A program made the translations under genes and the position numbers. From JAHFDS01 sp964593795 (GTDB lineage: Bacteria > Myxococcota_A > Polyangia > JAHFDS01): a DNA stretch of 64,000 nt. Within the stretch, counting starts at the first letter, position 1; each line of letters starts with the position of its first letter. Below are positions 31,801 through 39,166 of the stretch, piece after piece. The notes below the pieces were generated by a model. It saw nothing but the letters and a program-made list of their open reading frames with translations. It did no database searches and had not been told where the DNA came from. The DNA lies in NCBI GenBank assembly GCA_964593795.1, contig CAZQJC010000048.1, positions 1-64,000 on the forward strand, given 5' to 3'.

Positions 31801-33765
31801 ATGACGACGAAGGCGAGCGGTGCGGATCTGGACGTCTCGGAGGCAGCAGGAAGTCAGGACGTTGACGAAGGGCGACGCGGGCTGTTCGTGGCGCTGCTAG
31901 GGGCGGCGGGGGCGAGTGCGCTGGCCGGGTGCGGCGCCGAGGACCGCCAGTCCGCCGTCGGTAATTCCTCGGCTGCACTTAGCGGAACCGCTACCGTAAA
32001 GTACGTCGACACCATCGGCACAAGCGGCTCTCCCGGCGACCTGCGCGGCCTGACGTCGGCGGCTGCGGGCTGGGTGGCGGTGGCGCACGGATTCTATGCA
32101 GTTGGAGACGGCGGCGGAGGTGTCTTCTACTGGGACGCCAGTTCGACAGCAGCTGACAATGGTGGAACCATTATCCAGGCAACCGGGGTCACGACGGGGC
32201 GCTGGATCCGGATCTTCGAGGGGCCCGTTCGCCTCGCCTGGTTTGGCGTTCATGACGACCAGTCCGTTGACGACACGACGAGGGTTCAGGCTGCTCTCAA
32301 TGCAGCGAAGGACATCGTCCTTAGCAACTGCCGGATCGATTCGCCGATAACCGTGGAATCCACGGTCCGCACGCTGATCTGTGAGGGCAGCATCCAGTGT
32401 CGATGGGCGCCCAGTGGTGAGGACTCGTACTATGCTGCCGTAACGTTCAAGCCCGACTTCGGCGGCTCAGTTCTCGGCACACTTCGTGTCTGCAATTACA
32501 ATTCCCCTAGCGAGACGACACGGCTCGATGGAGTCCTGTTCAACGAATGCGCTGCATTCTACGCAGACGCAATCCGCGTGGAGAACGTCAGATACGGCGT
32601 CGTCCTCTACAAGTGCGAGTCCGGATGGAATGTAAACACGATTTCCGGCGACATGATTCGGGGATACCAACCCGGATCCGGGAACGATCACGGCGGAGAT
32701 TTTGTCGCAATGAGCCATTGCAAGAATGGACGAATTGGAAACATCTCCGGAGAAAATATCTATAAAGCCGCCGTGTACTTGGCGCCGGGATATGAGAACG
32801 ATCAAACATGCCCTAACGACGGAATAACCATAGAGTCCATCGATGTTCACTTGCAGGACAACGCTCAGTCAAGTGCGCTGAGCCTTCGCTCTGCCGTTCA
32901 CCTGCGAGTCGGCTCAATCGTGTCTCGAAGCGGGCTGAGTGCGCTCATTGTCCGTCGCTACGAGTCTCCGAATCCGGAAAACGTGGTCGACGACATATCC
33001 ATCGGAGACATCACGCGAATCTCTGGCACCAATAGTGGAAATGCATCCGCCGTAGACATTACGGCCCTCTATAATGGGTCGCTGTATGGCACGTTCGGCA
33101 GGGTCCAGATTGGAAACATCTACGCCACGGATGTGGCCGGCTACGTTGTCAACATCGCGAGCACGGAGCGTTTTCAAGTGATGGGCACGCTTGAGGCCAA
33201 GAGCTGCAAGGGGGCGATGGTCGTTCAGGAACTCGTTGATAGCATTGACATTGGAACAATGATCACGGAGAACTCGACGGAGCATGATGTCGTGGTGCTT
33301 GACACGGTTGACTCCGGAAGCGGCGGCCGTCTCAATGTCGACAATTATGTCATACGAAGCCGATCTGGGAACTCCTACATCCCGGTGTGGGTCAAGAATG
33401 GAGCTGCTGGCGGCGGCTACGCCGATCGCCTTCTCTTTCTAAGGTTTGGAACGACGGTCGATCGTCAGTCGTCGCCGTCATATGGAATAGTGTTCCTCTT
33501 GGATACTCAGATTGATAGCGAATACAGGCATCCTTCGTCGGCATTCCGCTTCATCTTCGATTCCATTCAGTCGGCGGTATCCACAGCGAAGATCCGTGTG
33601 CGGGGATGCGATGTGAGAGAGGTCTTCGACGGACGCATGTACTCCGACACTATCCCGGCGGACAGCACCTGGCCAGACGGCACGCATATCTACAAGACTT
33701 CGCCCAGCAGCGGTACGTGGGCATGGCTAAGGATGTCTGGATCTTTCACCGCCCTATCTGCGTAG
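31801..33765 (+). CDS. Tat/lipoprotein-signal pectin-lyase-fold (tailspike-like) protein
   Basis: 654 residues from ATG 31801 with a strong SD (GGGGGAGG). The N terminus carries a twin-arginine-type signal (GRRGLFVALLGAAGASALAGC) ending in a lipobox. A tailspike head-like segment follows, with GDGGGGVFYWDASS, GRWIRIFEG and FGVHDDQSVDDTTRVQAAL. Repeated parallel-beta-helix turns (NISGENI, IESIDVHLQD, IGDITRIS, VQIGNIYATD) fill the rest. The DNA from about 32450 onward is clearly richer in A/T than its neighbours. A phage tailspike domain seems to have been fused to a host export signal, or the reverse. No lyase catalytic residues were identified. Confidence 0.7.
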   Translation: MTTKASGADLDVSEAAGSQDVDEGRRGLFVALLGAAGASALAGCGAEDRQSAVGNSSAALSGTATVKYVDTIGTSGSPGDLRGLTSAAAGWVAVAHGFYAVGDGGGGVFYWDASSTAADNGGTIIQATGVTTGRWIRIFEGPVRLAWFGVHDDQSVDDTTRVQAALNAAKDIVLSNCRIDSPITVESTVRTLICEGSIQCRWAPSGEDSYYAAVTFKPDFGGSVLGTLRVCNYNSPSETTRLDGVLFNECAAFYADAIRVENVRYGVVLYKCESGWNVNTISGDMIRGYQPGSGNDHGGDFVAMSHCKNGRIGNISGENIYKAAVYLAPGYENDQTCPNDGITIESIDVHLQDNAQSSALSLRSAVHLRVGSIVSRSGLSALIVRRYESPNPENVVDDISIGDITRISGTNSGNASAVDITALYNGSLYGTFGRVQIGNIYATDVAGYVVNIASTERFQVMGTLEAKSCKGAMVVQELVDSIDIGTMITENSTEHDVVVLDTVDSGSGGRLNVDNYVIRSRSGNSYIPVWVKNGAAGGGYADRLLFLRFGTTVDRQSSPSYGIVFLLDTQIDSEYRHPSSAFRFIFDSIQSAVSTAKIRVRGCDVREVFDGRMYSDTIPADSTWPDGTHIYKTSPSSGTWAWLRMSGSFTALSA

Positions 33766-34065
33766 GGACCGTCGCGCCACACCTCCGACCTCCGGTTCCG
33801 CCACCCAACTAGCCGGCGTCTGCCGCGCCCCGCACGAGGCCTCGGCCTTGTACACCTCATCGAGAATCGACAACTGCGCGTCGCGCCAGAACACCGTGAT
33901 CGTCACGCAGTGGAAGGCCTCGTCGCTCGACTGCGTCACGACGACGTCCACGACCTCGAGCGCGGGGTGCGCCTGCAGCCACGCCGTGACCTTCTCGCCG
34001 AGGTGGGCGCGGTCGTTCGCCATCGTGGCGGAGAAGACGTTGCAGCCGGTGAAGTCGGTGAGCAT
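33754..34065 (-). CDS. Conserved small hypothetical protein
   Basis: 103 residues. Reads as a small alpha/beta protein: VFSATMANDRAHLGEKVTAW, then EVVDVVVTQSSDEAFHCVTI and a Cys/Pro tail. The TQSSDEAFHC block looks conserved and recurs in hypothetical proteins of other bacteria, but I know no function. It overlaps the tailspike gene's end by 12 bases on the opposite strand. Confidence 0.6.
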   Translation of the reverse strand: MLTDFTGCNVFSATMANDRAHLGEKVTAWLQAHPALEVVDVVVTQSSDEAFHCVTITVFWRDAQLSILDEVYKAEASCGARQTPASWVAEPEVGGVARRSLRR

Positions 34066-34151
34066 GGACGTCTACCGTAACCCGGCATCGGCCAGGGCGT
34101 GCGGCTCGGCGAGAAGGACGACGCGGGCGCGGGATCTGGCGACTGCGGAGG

Positions 34152-34703
34152 TCACGCGAGTGATGGCAGCGCCGCCCTGATCCGAGCACGCTCCACGTCC
34201 TTGATGATGGCGCGTGCCTTCCAACCGCTGATCGTCTGCTTTTCGAGCAGCGCCGCTGCGATCGCACGAATTTCTCCCCAGTTCTCCTGCACGGCGTCGA
34301 AGGCCCGATGCTCGAGCCACTCGACATAAGCCTTCGCCGTCTTCGCCCTGGGGAACAACAGCGCCGCGACGCTCTGCGCGTGCTTGTAGTCAGCGGCGGA
34401 GCCAGGAAGTGTTCGCCCGTTCCCGCGCCGGAGGTAGGCGCGCTCTGCGGCGGGGCCGCCCAGCGCCATCATGATGGTGTTCTCGAGGCGACGGCGCGAG
34501 CGCGGCGCGCTCGGATCGAAGTCTTCACTGTGTTCGTCTGCCCACCTCGGCAACTCCAAGAGGTCCACGTGGCCCAGGGATCCAGGCTCGGGCAGGATCG
34601 TGATGCTGCGGAAAGCCATGCACTGAAAGCGCCAGGCCATCACGGCATGCCCCGCCTCGTGAAAAGCGGTCGCTCGCAGGACGCTGGCCTTGGGAGTTCG
34701 CAT
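34152..34703 (-). CDS. Stand-alone M41-type metalloprotease (copy 2)
   Basis: 183 residues. The zinc motif HEAGHAV lies at about residues 15-21, with SITILPEPGSLGHV, GGPAAERAYL, and a downstream DYKHAQSVA providing the third zinc-ligand Asp, as in the FtsH peptidase domain (M41). No AAA ATPase domain is attached. The start is directly adjacent to the stop of its paralogue, so the two are co-translated. Possibly a regulatory protease of the element. Confidence 0.75.
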   Translation of the reverse strand: MRTPKASVLRATAFHEAGHAVMAWRFQCMAFRSITILPEPGSLGHVDLLELPRWADEHSEDFDPSAPRSRRRLENTIMMALGGPAAERAYLRRGNGRTLPGSAADYKHAQSVAALLFPRAKTAKAYVEWLEHRAFDAVQENWGEIRAIAAALLEKQTISGWKARAIIKDVERARIRAALPSLA

Positions 34704-35240
34704 CTACTTCCTCACTTTCTTCGGCTTCGCCACTGCGAGCCCCGGCGACGCGAGCGCGTTCGCGGAGGCTTCGTAGTCCAGACGCTGATGAGCCAGGAGC
34801 GCGGCCGCGAGCCGTTCGATGCGCCTCCAGTGGCCGTCGATCAGATCTCCGGTGCGGATCTCGAGCCAACGAAGGAAGGCCGTCGCGCTCTCGCCATTTC
34901 CGCAGATCCGTAGCGCCAGGTCCGTCGCCCGGTCGTAGTCGCCGCGCGCACCGACATGGTTCTGGCGACCGGTGAGGCGGCGCTCGGCAGCGGGGCCGGC
35001 GAGCGAGCAGATGATCGACTGCTCGCAGAAGACGCGCGCGCGAGGAGACATCGCGACCTCGATGTCGTCGGCGAGTGCCTTCGGATACGGCGCATATCGA
35101 ACGTGACCCAGGGACCCACCCTCATCATCCGGAACGATCGTGGCGTACTTGAAGCGCCTGCCGTAGGACCACGAGGCCACGGCGTGGCCGGCCTCGTGGT
35201 GCGCGATGGCCTCAAGCGACGGCCCGTTGCGCCGACTCAC
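34704..35240 (-). CDS. Stand-alone M41-type metalloprotease (copy 1)
   Basis: 178 residues, paralogous to the next gene. HEAGHAVASW near residue 15, then GSLGHVRYAPYP, GPAAERRLTG, and GARGDYDRATDLA with the candidate third ligand Asp. No ATPase domain. The ATG at 35240 overlaps the preceding RHH gene stop (ATGA). M41 domains without FtsH occur in phages and integrative elements; function unknown. Confidence 0.75.
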   Translation of the reverse strand: MSRRNGPSLEAIAHHEAGHAVASWSYGRRFKYATIVPDDEGGSLGHVRYAPYPKALADDIEVAMSPRARVFCEQSIICSLAGPAAERRLTGRQNHVGARGDYDRATDLALRICGNGESATAFLRWLEIRTGDLIDGHWRRIERLAAALLAHQRLDYEASANALASPGLAVAKPKKVRK

Positions 35241-35608
35241 TTGGGGCCTCGCGACTTCGGACGCTTCGTCACCACAGGCACCGGCGCGGCGCCAGCCGAT
35301 GGCGCAGCCCTCACGGCATCCACGAGCCGAGAGAGGCGCGCGGCGCGCGACTGGCCCGCGGTTGGCCTCAGTGGTTGATCGGGGATCGAGCCGCCACCCG
35401 TGGCGAGATCCCCGAGGCGCTCCGCCTCGCTGAGCACGAGATCACGCGCCCAGGTGGACGCGGCGATCCCGAAACGCTTCGCAACGGCCTCGATCAGCTC
35501 CTTTTCCTCCTTTGTGACCTTGAAGTTGAGGAGCTTGTCTCGCGTCTTGCCGGTGACCGGGATGCCAACCATTGCAGAGAAGAGGGTAGCGCTCATGCCG
35601 GCGATCAT
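35237..35608 (-). CDS. RHH/MobC-like DNA-binding protein
   Basis: 123 residues. The core KTRDKLLNFKVTKEEKELIE then FGIAASTWARDLVLSEAERL reads as a ribbon-helix-helix fold like that of mobilisation accessory or TraY-type proteins. ATG 35608 follows GAGGAGC; later ATGs (35596, 35572) are possible. It heads the metalloprotease operon and is divergent from the 35703 gene across a strong promoter. Confidence 0.6.
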   Translation of the reverse strand: MIAGMSATLFSAMVGIPVTGKTRDKLLNFKVTKEEKELIEAVAKRFGIAASTWARDLVLSEAERLGDLATGGGSIPDQPLRPTAGQSRAARLSRLVDAVRAAPSAGAAPVPVVTKRPKSRGPK

Positions 35609-35625
35609 GACGCTCCTCGACTAGG

Positions 35626-35654
35626 TTGACAAGAAGTAAAACTTGTTGTATTAC
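35626..35654 (+). promoter_or_regulatory. Strong sigma-70 promoter with overlapping inverted repeat
   Basis: TTGACA (35626-35631), a 17-base spacer and TATTAC (35649-35654) make the closest match to a consensus promoter that I found in the window. AAGTAA (35634-35639) and TTACTT (35651-35656) are inverted around the spacer, and ACAAG/CTTGT arms also flank it. The divergent RHH protein is a likely repressor here. Confidence 0.7.
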
Positions 35655-35702
35655 TTAATGGACAAGGGCTCGCAGGGCCCGACAACCGAGAGGAGATCGC
35701 TC

Positions 35703-36017
35703 ATGAAGACGACCGCGACGAAGACCACGACCCGCAAGCCGACCGCCAAGCGCAGAGGCGCCGCGGGTAGCCGAGCCCTCCCGACGCCCGAGGCCACGCT
35801 CGATGCCGCGGAGAAGATCGCCGACGCGCTCGCGCTCGTGCTCACGACGGGCGCACCGCACCCCGAGGAGCTGACCGCGTATCTCGCCATGCCGTTCGCG
35901 CTCGCCCGCGCAGCCGGCAGGCTGGCCGCTCAGCGCATGGAGGTTCCCGAGGCGGAGCTCCTCGAGCTGGTCATGGGTGCGGTGCGGGGTGGGTTCATCG
36001 CTGGCGGTGCAGCGTGA
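35703..36017 (+). CDS. Lys/Thr-rich small protein
   Basis: 104 residues from ATG 35703 with an SD (GGAG). N terminus is Lys/Thr/Arg-rich (MKTTATKTTTRKPTAKRRGA), resembling histone-tail or H-NS-like linkers; the rest is an Ala/Leu-rich helical domain (AEKIADALALVLTTG). No family recognised. Directly served by the strong promoter. Its stop lies in a tandem 28-bp duplication. Confidence 0.65.
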   Translation: MKTTATKTTTRKPTAKRRGAAGSRALPTPEATLDAAEKIADALALVLTTGAPHPEELTAYLAMPFALARAAGRLAAQRMEVPEAELLELVMGAVRGGFIAGGAA

Positions 36018-36055
36018 AGGCCGCCGCGCTGGCGGTGCAGCGTGAAGGCCGCCGC
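36000..36055. repeat. 28-bp exact tandem duplication at a gene junction
   Basis: Two exact copies (36000-36027 and 36028-36055) each contain the stop/start overlap GTGAAGG. Because 28 is not a multiple of three, the second copy uncouples the upstream stop (36017) from the downstream GTG (36042). Confidence 0.9.
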
Positions 36056-36716
36056 GCACAACCCGAAGATGACGAGCAGGGCTCGCACCGGGCGCCGCAA
36101 CCGGCCGCGCCAGCCCGGGGGCGCGGGCGCGGGCGTCGAGCGTGATCTGCCGCGGAGCCTCTGGTTCAGAGGACGCTTCGGTGGCTATGTCGCTGCAACG
36201 GGCGATGCGAAGGCGCCCGCGTTCGAGCTGGCGCGCGAGTGCACGACGATTCTCGCGCTTCTCGGCTCGCGCTTCTCTGACCTCCGGGCCGAGCCGTCAG
36301 TCGACTGCGACGACCTGGTCATCAGGGGCGTCGAGCGTGGTTGGGACAGGGGCATCGAGACGATCTCGCTCACTGGCTTGCTCGCACGCTGGCTCCGGGG
36401 CGACGCCGAGGACCACAGGGACGACCTGGTGTGGCGGCTCCTCAGTGCTGCGACAATCGTTGATCTCGACGATCATCGCGTGCTCGAGGTGCGCGGGGGC
36501 CTCTGGCCGTGCATCACGATCGAGGGGCCCCACGAGCACCGCGGCGCGCACGACGACCCGCACGTCTGGCACGCACATGCGACCGGGATCTACAACCCGA
36601 TCCACGTCGACGCCTCCGACTTCGGGATGATCTCGGGCTCGGTCGCGGCGAGGCTTCCGCGCGTCCGGGCTGTCGCCGAGGAACTCGCGGACCGCTCATC
36701 GGCTTGCGCGCCGTGA
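36042..36716 (+). CDS. Hypothetical protein
   Basis: 224 residues from GTG 36042; ATG 36069 would shorten it by nine. Basic N terminus (MTSRARTGRRNRPRQPG), then a globular part with His/Asp motifs (EGPHEHRGAHDDPHVWHAHA) near residue 165-185 that could bind a metal. No family recognised. The stop overlaps the next start (GTGA). Confidence 0.55.
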   Translation: MKAAAHNPKMTSRARTGRRNRPRQPGGAGAGVERDLPRSLWFRGRFGGYVAATGDAKAPAFELARECTTILALLGSRFSDLRAEPSVDCDDLVIRGVERGWDRGIETISLTGLLARWLRGDAEDHRDDLVWRLLSAATIVDLDDHRVLEVRGGLWPCITIEGPHEHRGAHDDPHVWHAHATGIYNPIHVDASDFGMISGSVAARLPRVRAVAEELADRSSACAP

Positions 36717-36883
36717 AGCCAGCTCCGCTCGACCAGCCACGTCGCGCACCGCGGGAGAAGCGCCCGCCGAAGCCCGGGACGATGCCGGCCGGCGCGACGT
36801 GCGGCGCCTGCGTCGAACGCCCGGCCACGCGTTGGGCCTGGCGCGACGGCAAGTGGCGCCTCGTGTGCGATCGCTGCGCCTGA
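36713..36883 (+). CDS. Tiny zinc-knuckle protein
   Basis: 56 residues from GTG 36713, coupled to the preceding gene. Pro/Arg/Lys-rich N terminus, then CGACVERPATRWAWRDGKW and CDRC: a single CxxC...CxxC knuckle, similar in spacing to units of the five-knuckle protein at 19130. Converges on the 36890 gene with six bases between stops. Confidence 0.6.
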   Translation: MKPAPLDQPRRAPREKRPPKPGTMPAGATCGACVERPATRWAWRDGKWRLVCDRCA

Positions 36884-36889
36884 CCTCGA

Positions 36890-37504
36890 CTACTCCTCCG
36901 CCTCTGCCGCCCTGCTGATCAAGTTGTCGAGCTCCTCGGCCAGCCACTGCGCCGTGTCGGCCGCTTCTTGCCACTCCTCCGGGATCCGCTCCAGTAGTTG
37001 CACCGCGAGGGCGATCGTCCAGGCGTCTTCGCTCCAGCCGAGGCGCCGCAGCTCCTCCATCGCCCCGCCCAAGAAGCTTTGCAGGAGCAGCCCAAGGCGC
37101 GGCGTCGCTGATCCGGCGAGGAGCCCCGGCACGTTCATCCTGATCGTCGTGATCGCGCTCTCGATCGAGCGGATCGCCTCGCGTTGGCGGTCGGAGTCGG
37201 CGCGCAAGCGCAGGTCTTCAAGCGCCGCGTCGGGCGTGGGCACGAAGGTGCGCGGCTGGCGCGAGCTGACGTCTCGCGAGGTGGCAGGCGCCGCCGGCGG
37301 GGCGTCGTCCGCATCGGCGCCCTCTTCCTCGAGATCCCGCACGCGGTCCGGCGCGAGAAGGCGCGCGCGTGCCCATGTCGAGAGGGGCGTCTTGCCGGCG
37401 CGCCGGCGGAGGGCGGCCTTCTCGCCGGGGGTCACCGGGATCGAGACGCGCTCCTCGGATGTTCCGGCGCGGACCCTCCTCGGCCTGCCGAGTTTCGCTG
37501 CCAC
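36890..37504 (-). CDS. RHH-type/mobilisation-like protein
   Basis: 204 residues from GTG 37504. N-terminal KLGRPRRVRAG then ERVSIPVTPGEKAALRRRAG and TPLSTWARARLL resemble the RHH domain of MobC-like proteins. A disordered acidic linker follows and the C-terminal part is a helical bundle (ALAVQLLERIPEEWQEAADT). CTTGT and ACAAG arms six bases apart lie just upstream (about 37527-37542), similar to the motif at the 35.6-kb promoter. Role inferred only. Confidence 0.6.
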   Translation of the reverse strand: MAAKLGRPRRVRAGTSEERVSIPVTPGEKAALRRRAGKTPLSTWARARLLAPDRVRDLEEEGADADDAPPAAPATSRDVSSRQPRTFVPTPDAALEDLRLRADSDRQREAIRSIESAITTIRMNVPGLLAGSATPRLGLLLQSFLGGAMEELRRLGWSEDAWTIALAVQLLERIPEEWQEAADTAQWLAEELDNLISRAAEAEE

Positions 37505-37598
37505 ATCAACATCTTGCCGACTTTCTTGTAAGGAAACAAGCGGGAGCGGCACAGGTCGCAGGCAGCCTGACCGCGGGTTGAACGCAGGAGACCTGACG

Positions 37599-37820
37599 AT
37601 GAACACCAAGGACATCTTGATCGGCAGCACCAAGGCGGCGCGCGCGCTCAGGCGATCGGTCGACTTCGTGCGCGCCGCGGCGCGCGACGGCCGCATCCCC
37701 TTCACGACGACGGCGGGCGGCCACCATCGATATCGCCTCGGGGACGTGGAGGCCTTCCGCGACCAGCTCCAGGCCGAGGCGGCGGCGGTCGATGCGGTTG
37801 TGTCCGGGACCCGGCCATGA
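37599..37820 (+). CDS. Small MerR/excisionase-type HTH protein
   Basis: 73 residues from ATG 37599 with CAGGAG upstream. Winged-helix HTH of the excisionase/HTH_17 type: STKAARALRRSVDFVRAAAR then TTAGGHHRYRLGDVEAFRDQ. Such proteins act as Xis factors or early regulators. First gene of a rightward operon leading to the helicase, xis and int. Confidence 0.7.
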   Translation: MNTKDILIGSTKAARALRRSVDFVRAAARDGRIPFTTTAGGHHRYRLGDVEAFRDQLQAEAAAVDAVVSGTRP

Positions 37821-38154
37821 CCATCGAGCCCCCGACCGACGTCGTCACGCGCGTGATCGCGCTGGCGACCCGGCTCGCGAACGACATCTCGGCTGCGCCC
37901 GCGGACACCGTACAGAGCGTCGCCGGCGACGCTCTGGTGCACATCACGGAGCACCTCGAGGTGGTGGGCGTGGGCAAGTACGACTTGCTCTGGACGACTG
38001 CGTCGATCGCCTCACCGAGGCGGCTCGCGCGCGCGGCGTGCACGACCCGATCGCTGAGGCGCGCGTCGCCCGGGAGCAGGCCGAGGCCGCCACGATCGAG
38101 CGCTGCCTCGAGGACCTGCGGGCGTTGTTCGAGGGCGGGCGGGGAGCGGCGTGA
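37817..38154 (+). pseudogene. Frameshifted small hypothetical gene
   Basis: ATG 37817 overlaps the preceding stop. The frame is convincing up to about 37985 (GDALVHITEHLEVVGVGKYD). It then loses coding character, while the +2 frame picks up a plausible tail (LDDCVDRLTEAARARGVHD to the stop at 38154). A single lost base near 37985 would join the two. It is either a disrupted gene, a sequencing error or a programmed shift. Confidence 0.6.
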
Positions 38155-38174
38155 GGGCGGGGAGCGTTTCGACA

Positions 38175-38198
38175 GGGCGACTTTCAGGGCGACTTTCA
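38175..38198. repeat. 12-bp tandem direct repeat
   Basis: GGGCGACTTTCA twice in a row, just upstream of the start of the 38223 gene. Could be a regulator-binding site. Confidence 0.7.
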
Positions 38199-38222
38199 AT
38201 CAGCGCGCGTTTCATGGTCTCC

Positions 38223-38465
38223 ATGAAGCCCGAGGACCTGAGCGCGCTCGTCACCGCCGGCAAGGGCGCGCGGCCTTACGCCGGCGTCACCAGCCGGTAC
38301 CTGCATCACCTGCGCGAGGCGGGCCGCATCCCGGCCCAGCGCGACGCGTCGGGCGCCTGGCTCTTCCGGGTCGGGGACCTGCTCGCGCTCCGGGAGGCGC
38401 GTGAGGCGCGGCGTCGGGCGATGGCCCCGGCACGGGTGAGTGAGTCGGGGACCACGAACGCCTGA
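38223..38465 (+). CDS. Small HTH-type protein
   Basis: 80 residues from ATG 38223 (ATG 38214 adds three). Winged-helix-like core: GVTSRYLHHLREAGRIPAQR and ASGAWLFRVGDLLALREARE resemble excisionase-type HTH domains. The frame is open upstream to 38151 but crosses a tandem repeat. Second small DNA-binding gene of the operon. Confidence 0.55.
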   Translation: MKPEDLSALVTAGKGARPYAGVTSRYLHHLREAGRIPAQRDASGAWLFRVGDLLALREAREARRRAMAPARVSESGTTNA

Positions 38466-38528
38466 TAGCGGAAGGGCCCCGGGTGCTTGGCGGCGACCGG
38501 AGCCCTTCGACCGACAGGAGATACGACG

Positions 38529-38819
38529 ATGGGGGCGAGCTACAACGACTCTACGTGCGAGGTGCGACGGCCGGCCACTCCGTCGGTGCCCTCTCGCGCG
38601 ACCGAGCTGCGTAAGTGGCGCCAGCTGGTGGAGGGCGTCCAGCCTGCGCTTCGTGGCATCACGGCGCGCGTCGCCACGTCGCAGATTGGTGACCTGCTGG
38701 CCGGTTCCCCCGATCGTCAGGAGATCCTGTCGCGCTGGAGGGAGTGGCTCGGGACGGCCTTTGGCCTCGACGTCGTCCGCGAGGCCGACCTCGAGCTGGC
38801 GCGGGAGGCGAACCCATGA
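38529..38819 (+). CDS. Hypothetical protein
   Basis: 96 residues from ATG 38529, preceded by AGGAGA. Charged, helical (RATELRKWRQLVEGVQPALR then RQEILSRWREWLGTAFGLDV). No family. Stop overlaps the next ATG (ATGA). Confidence 0.6.
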   Translation: MGASYNDSTCEVRRPATPSVPSRATELRKWRQLVEGVQPALRGITARVATSQIGDLLAGSPDRQEILSRWREWLGTAFGLDVVREADLELAREANP

Positions 38820-39166
38820 CCGCGAACGCAGCCGGTGAGGCGATCGCGCAGGTGCTGGGGCGGCTCCCCGTCGCCGAGCGACCTGGTCACATCGCCGAGC
38901 TGCTCCGCGTGCTCGTGCCGCTCGAGGCGGGCGTGCGCGATCGACACGTCGCGCAGCTGCGTGCGGTGGCCGTGCCTGAGCACCTCGGCGCGGAGGTGTT
39001 CGACGCGCTCGCGCGACGCCTGGCCGACGAGCATGCCGCACACCTGAAAGCTCGGAAGGCGCGCGTCGTCGGCGTGATCGGGTCGCTGCTCGAGCCATTC
39101 GACGACGAGACGCGCTTCGCGATCCTTGGTGCGGTCCGCGGTCGGTTGCAGCGAGGTGCAACGTGA
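38816..39166 (+). CDS. Hypothetical protein
   Basis: 116 residues, mostly helical with Leu/Val heptads (EAIAQVLGRLPVAERPGHIA; HVAQLRAVAVPEHLGAEVF). No recognisable domain. Translationally coupled at both ends, so it belongs to the helicase operon and may be an accessory replication factor. Confidence 0.6.
   Translation: MTANAAGEAIAQVLGRLPVAERPGHIAELLRVLVPLEAGVRDRHVAQLRAVAVPEHLGAEVFDALARRLADEHAAHLKARKARVVGVIGSLLEPFDDETRFAILGAVRGRLQRGAT

Noticed and set aside
36890..37504. Conjugative mobilisation system (MobC plus relaxase)
   Set aside because: Two RHH-type proteins resemble mobilisation accessory factors, but no relaxase, coupling protein or oriT was recognised in the element.
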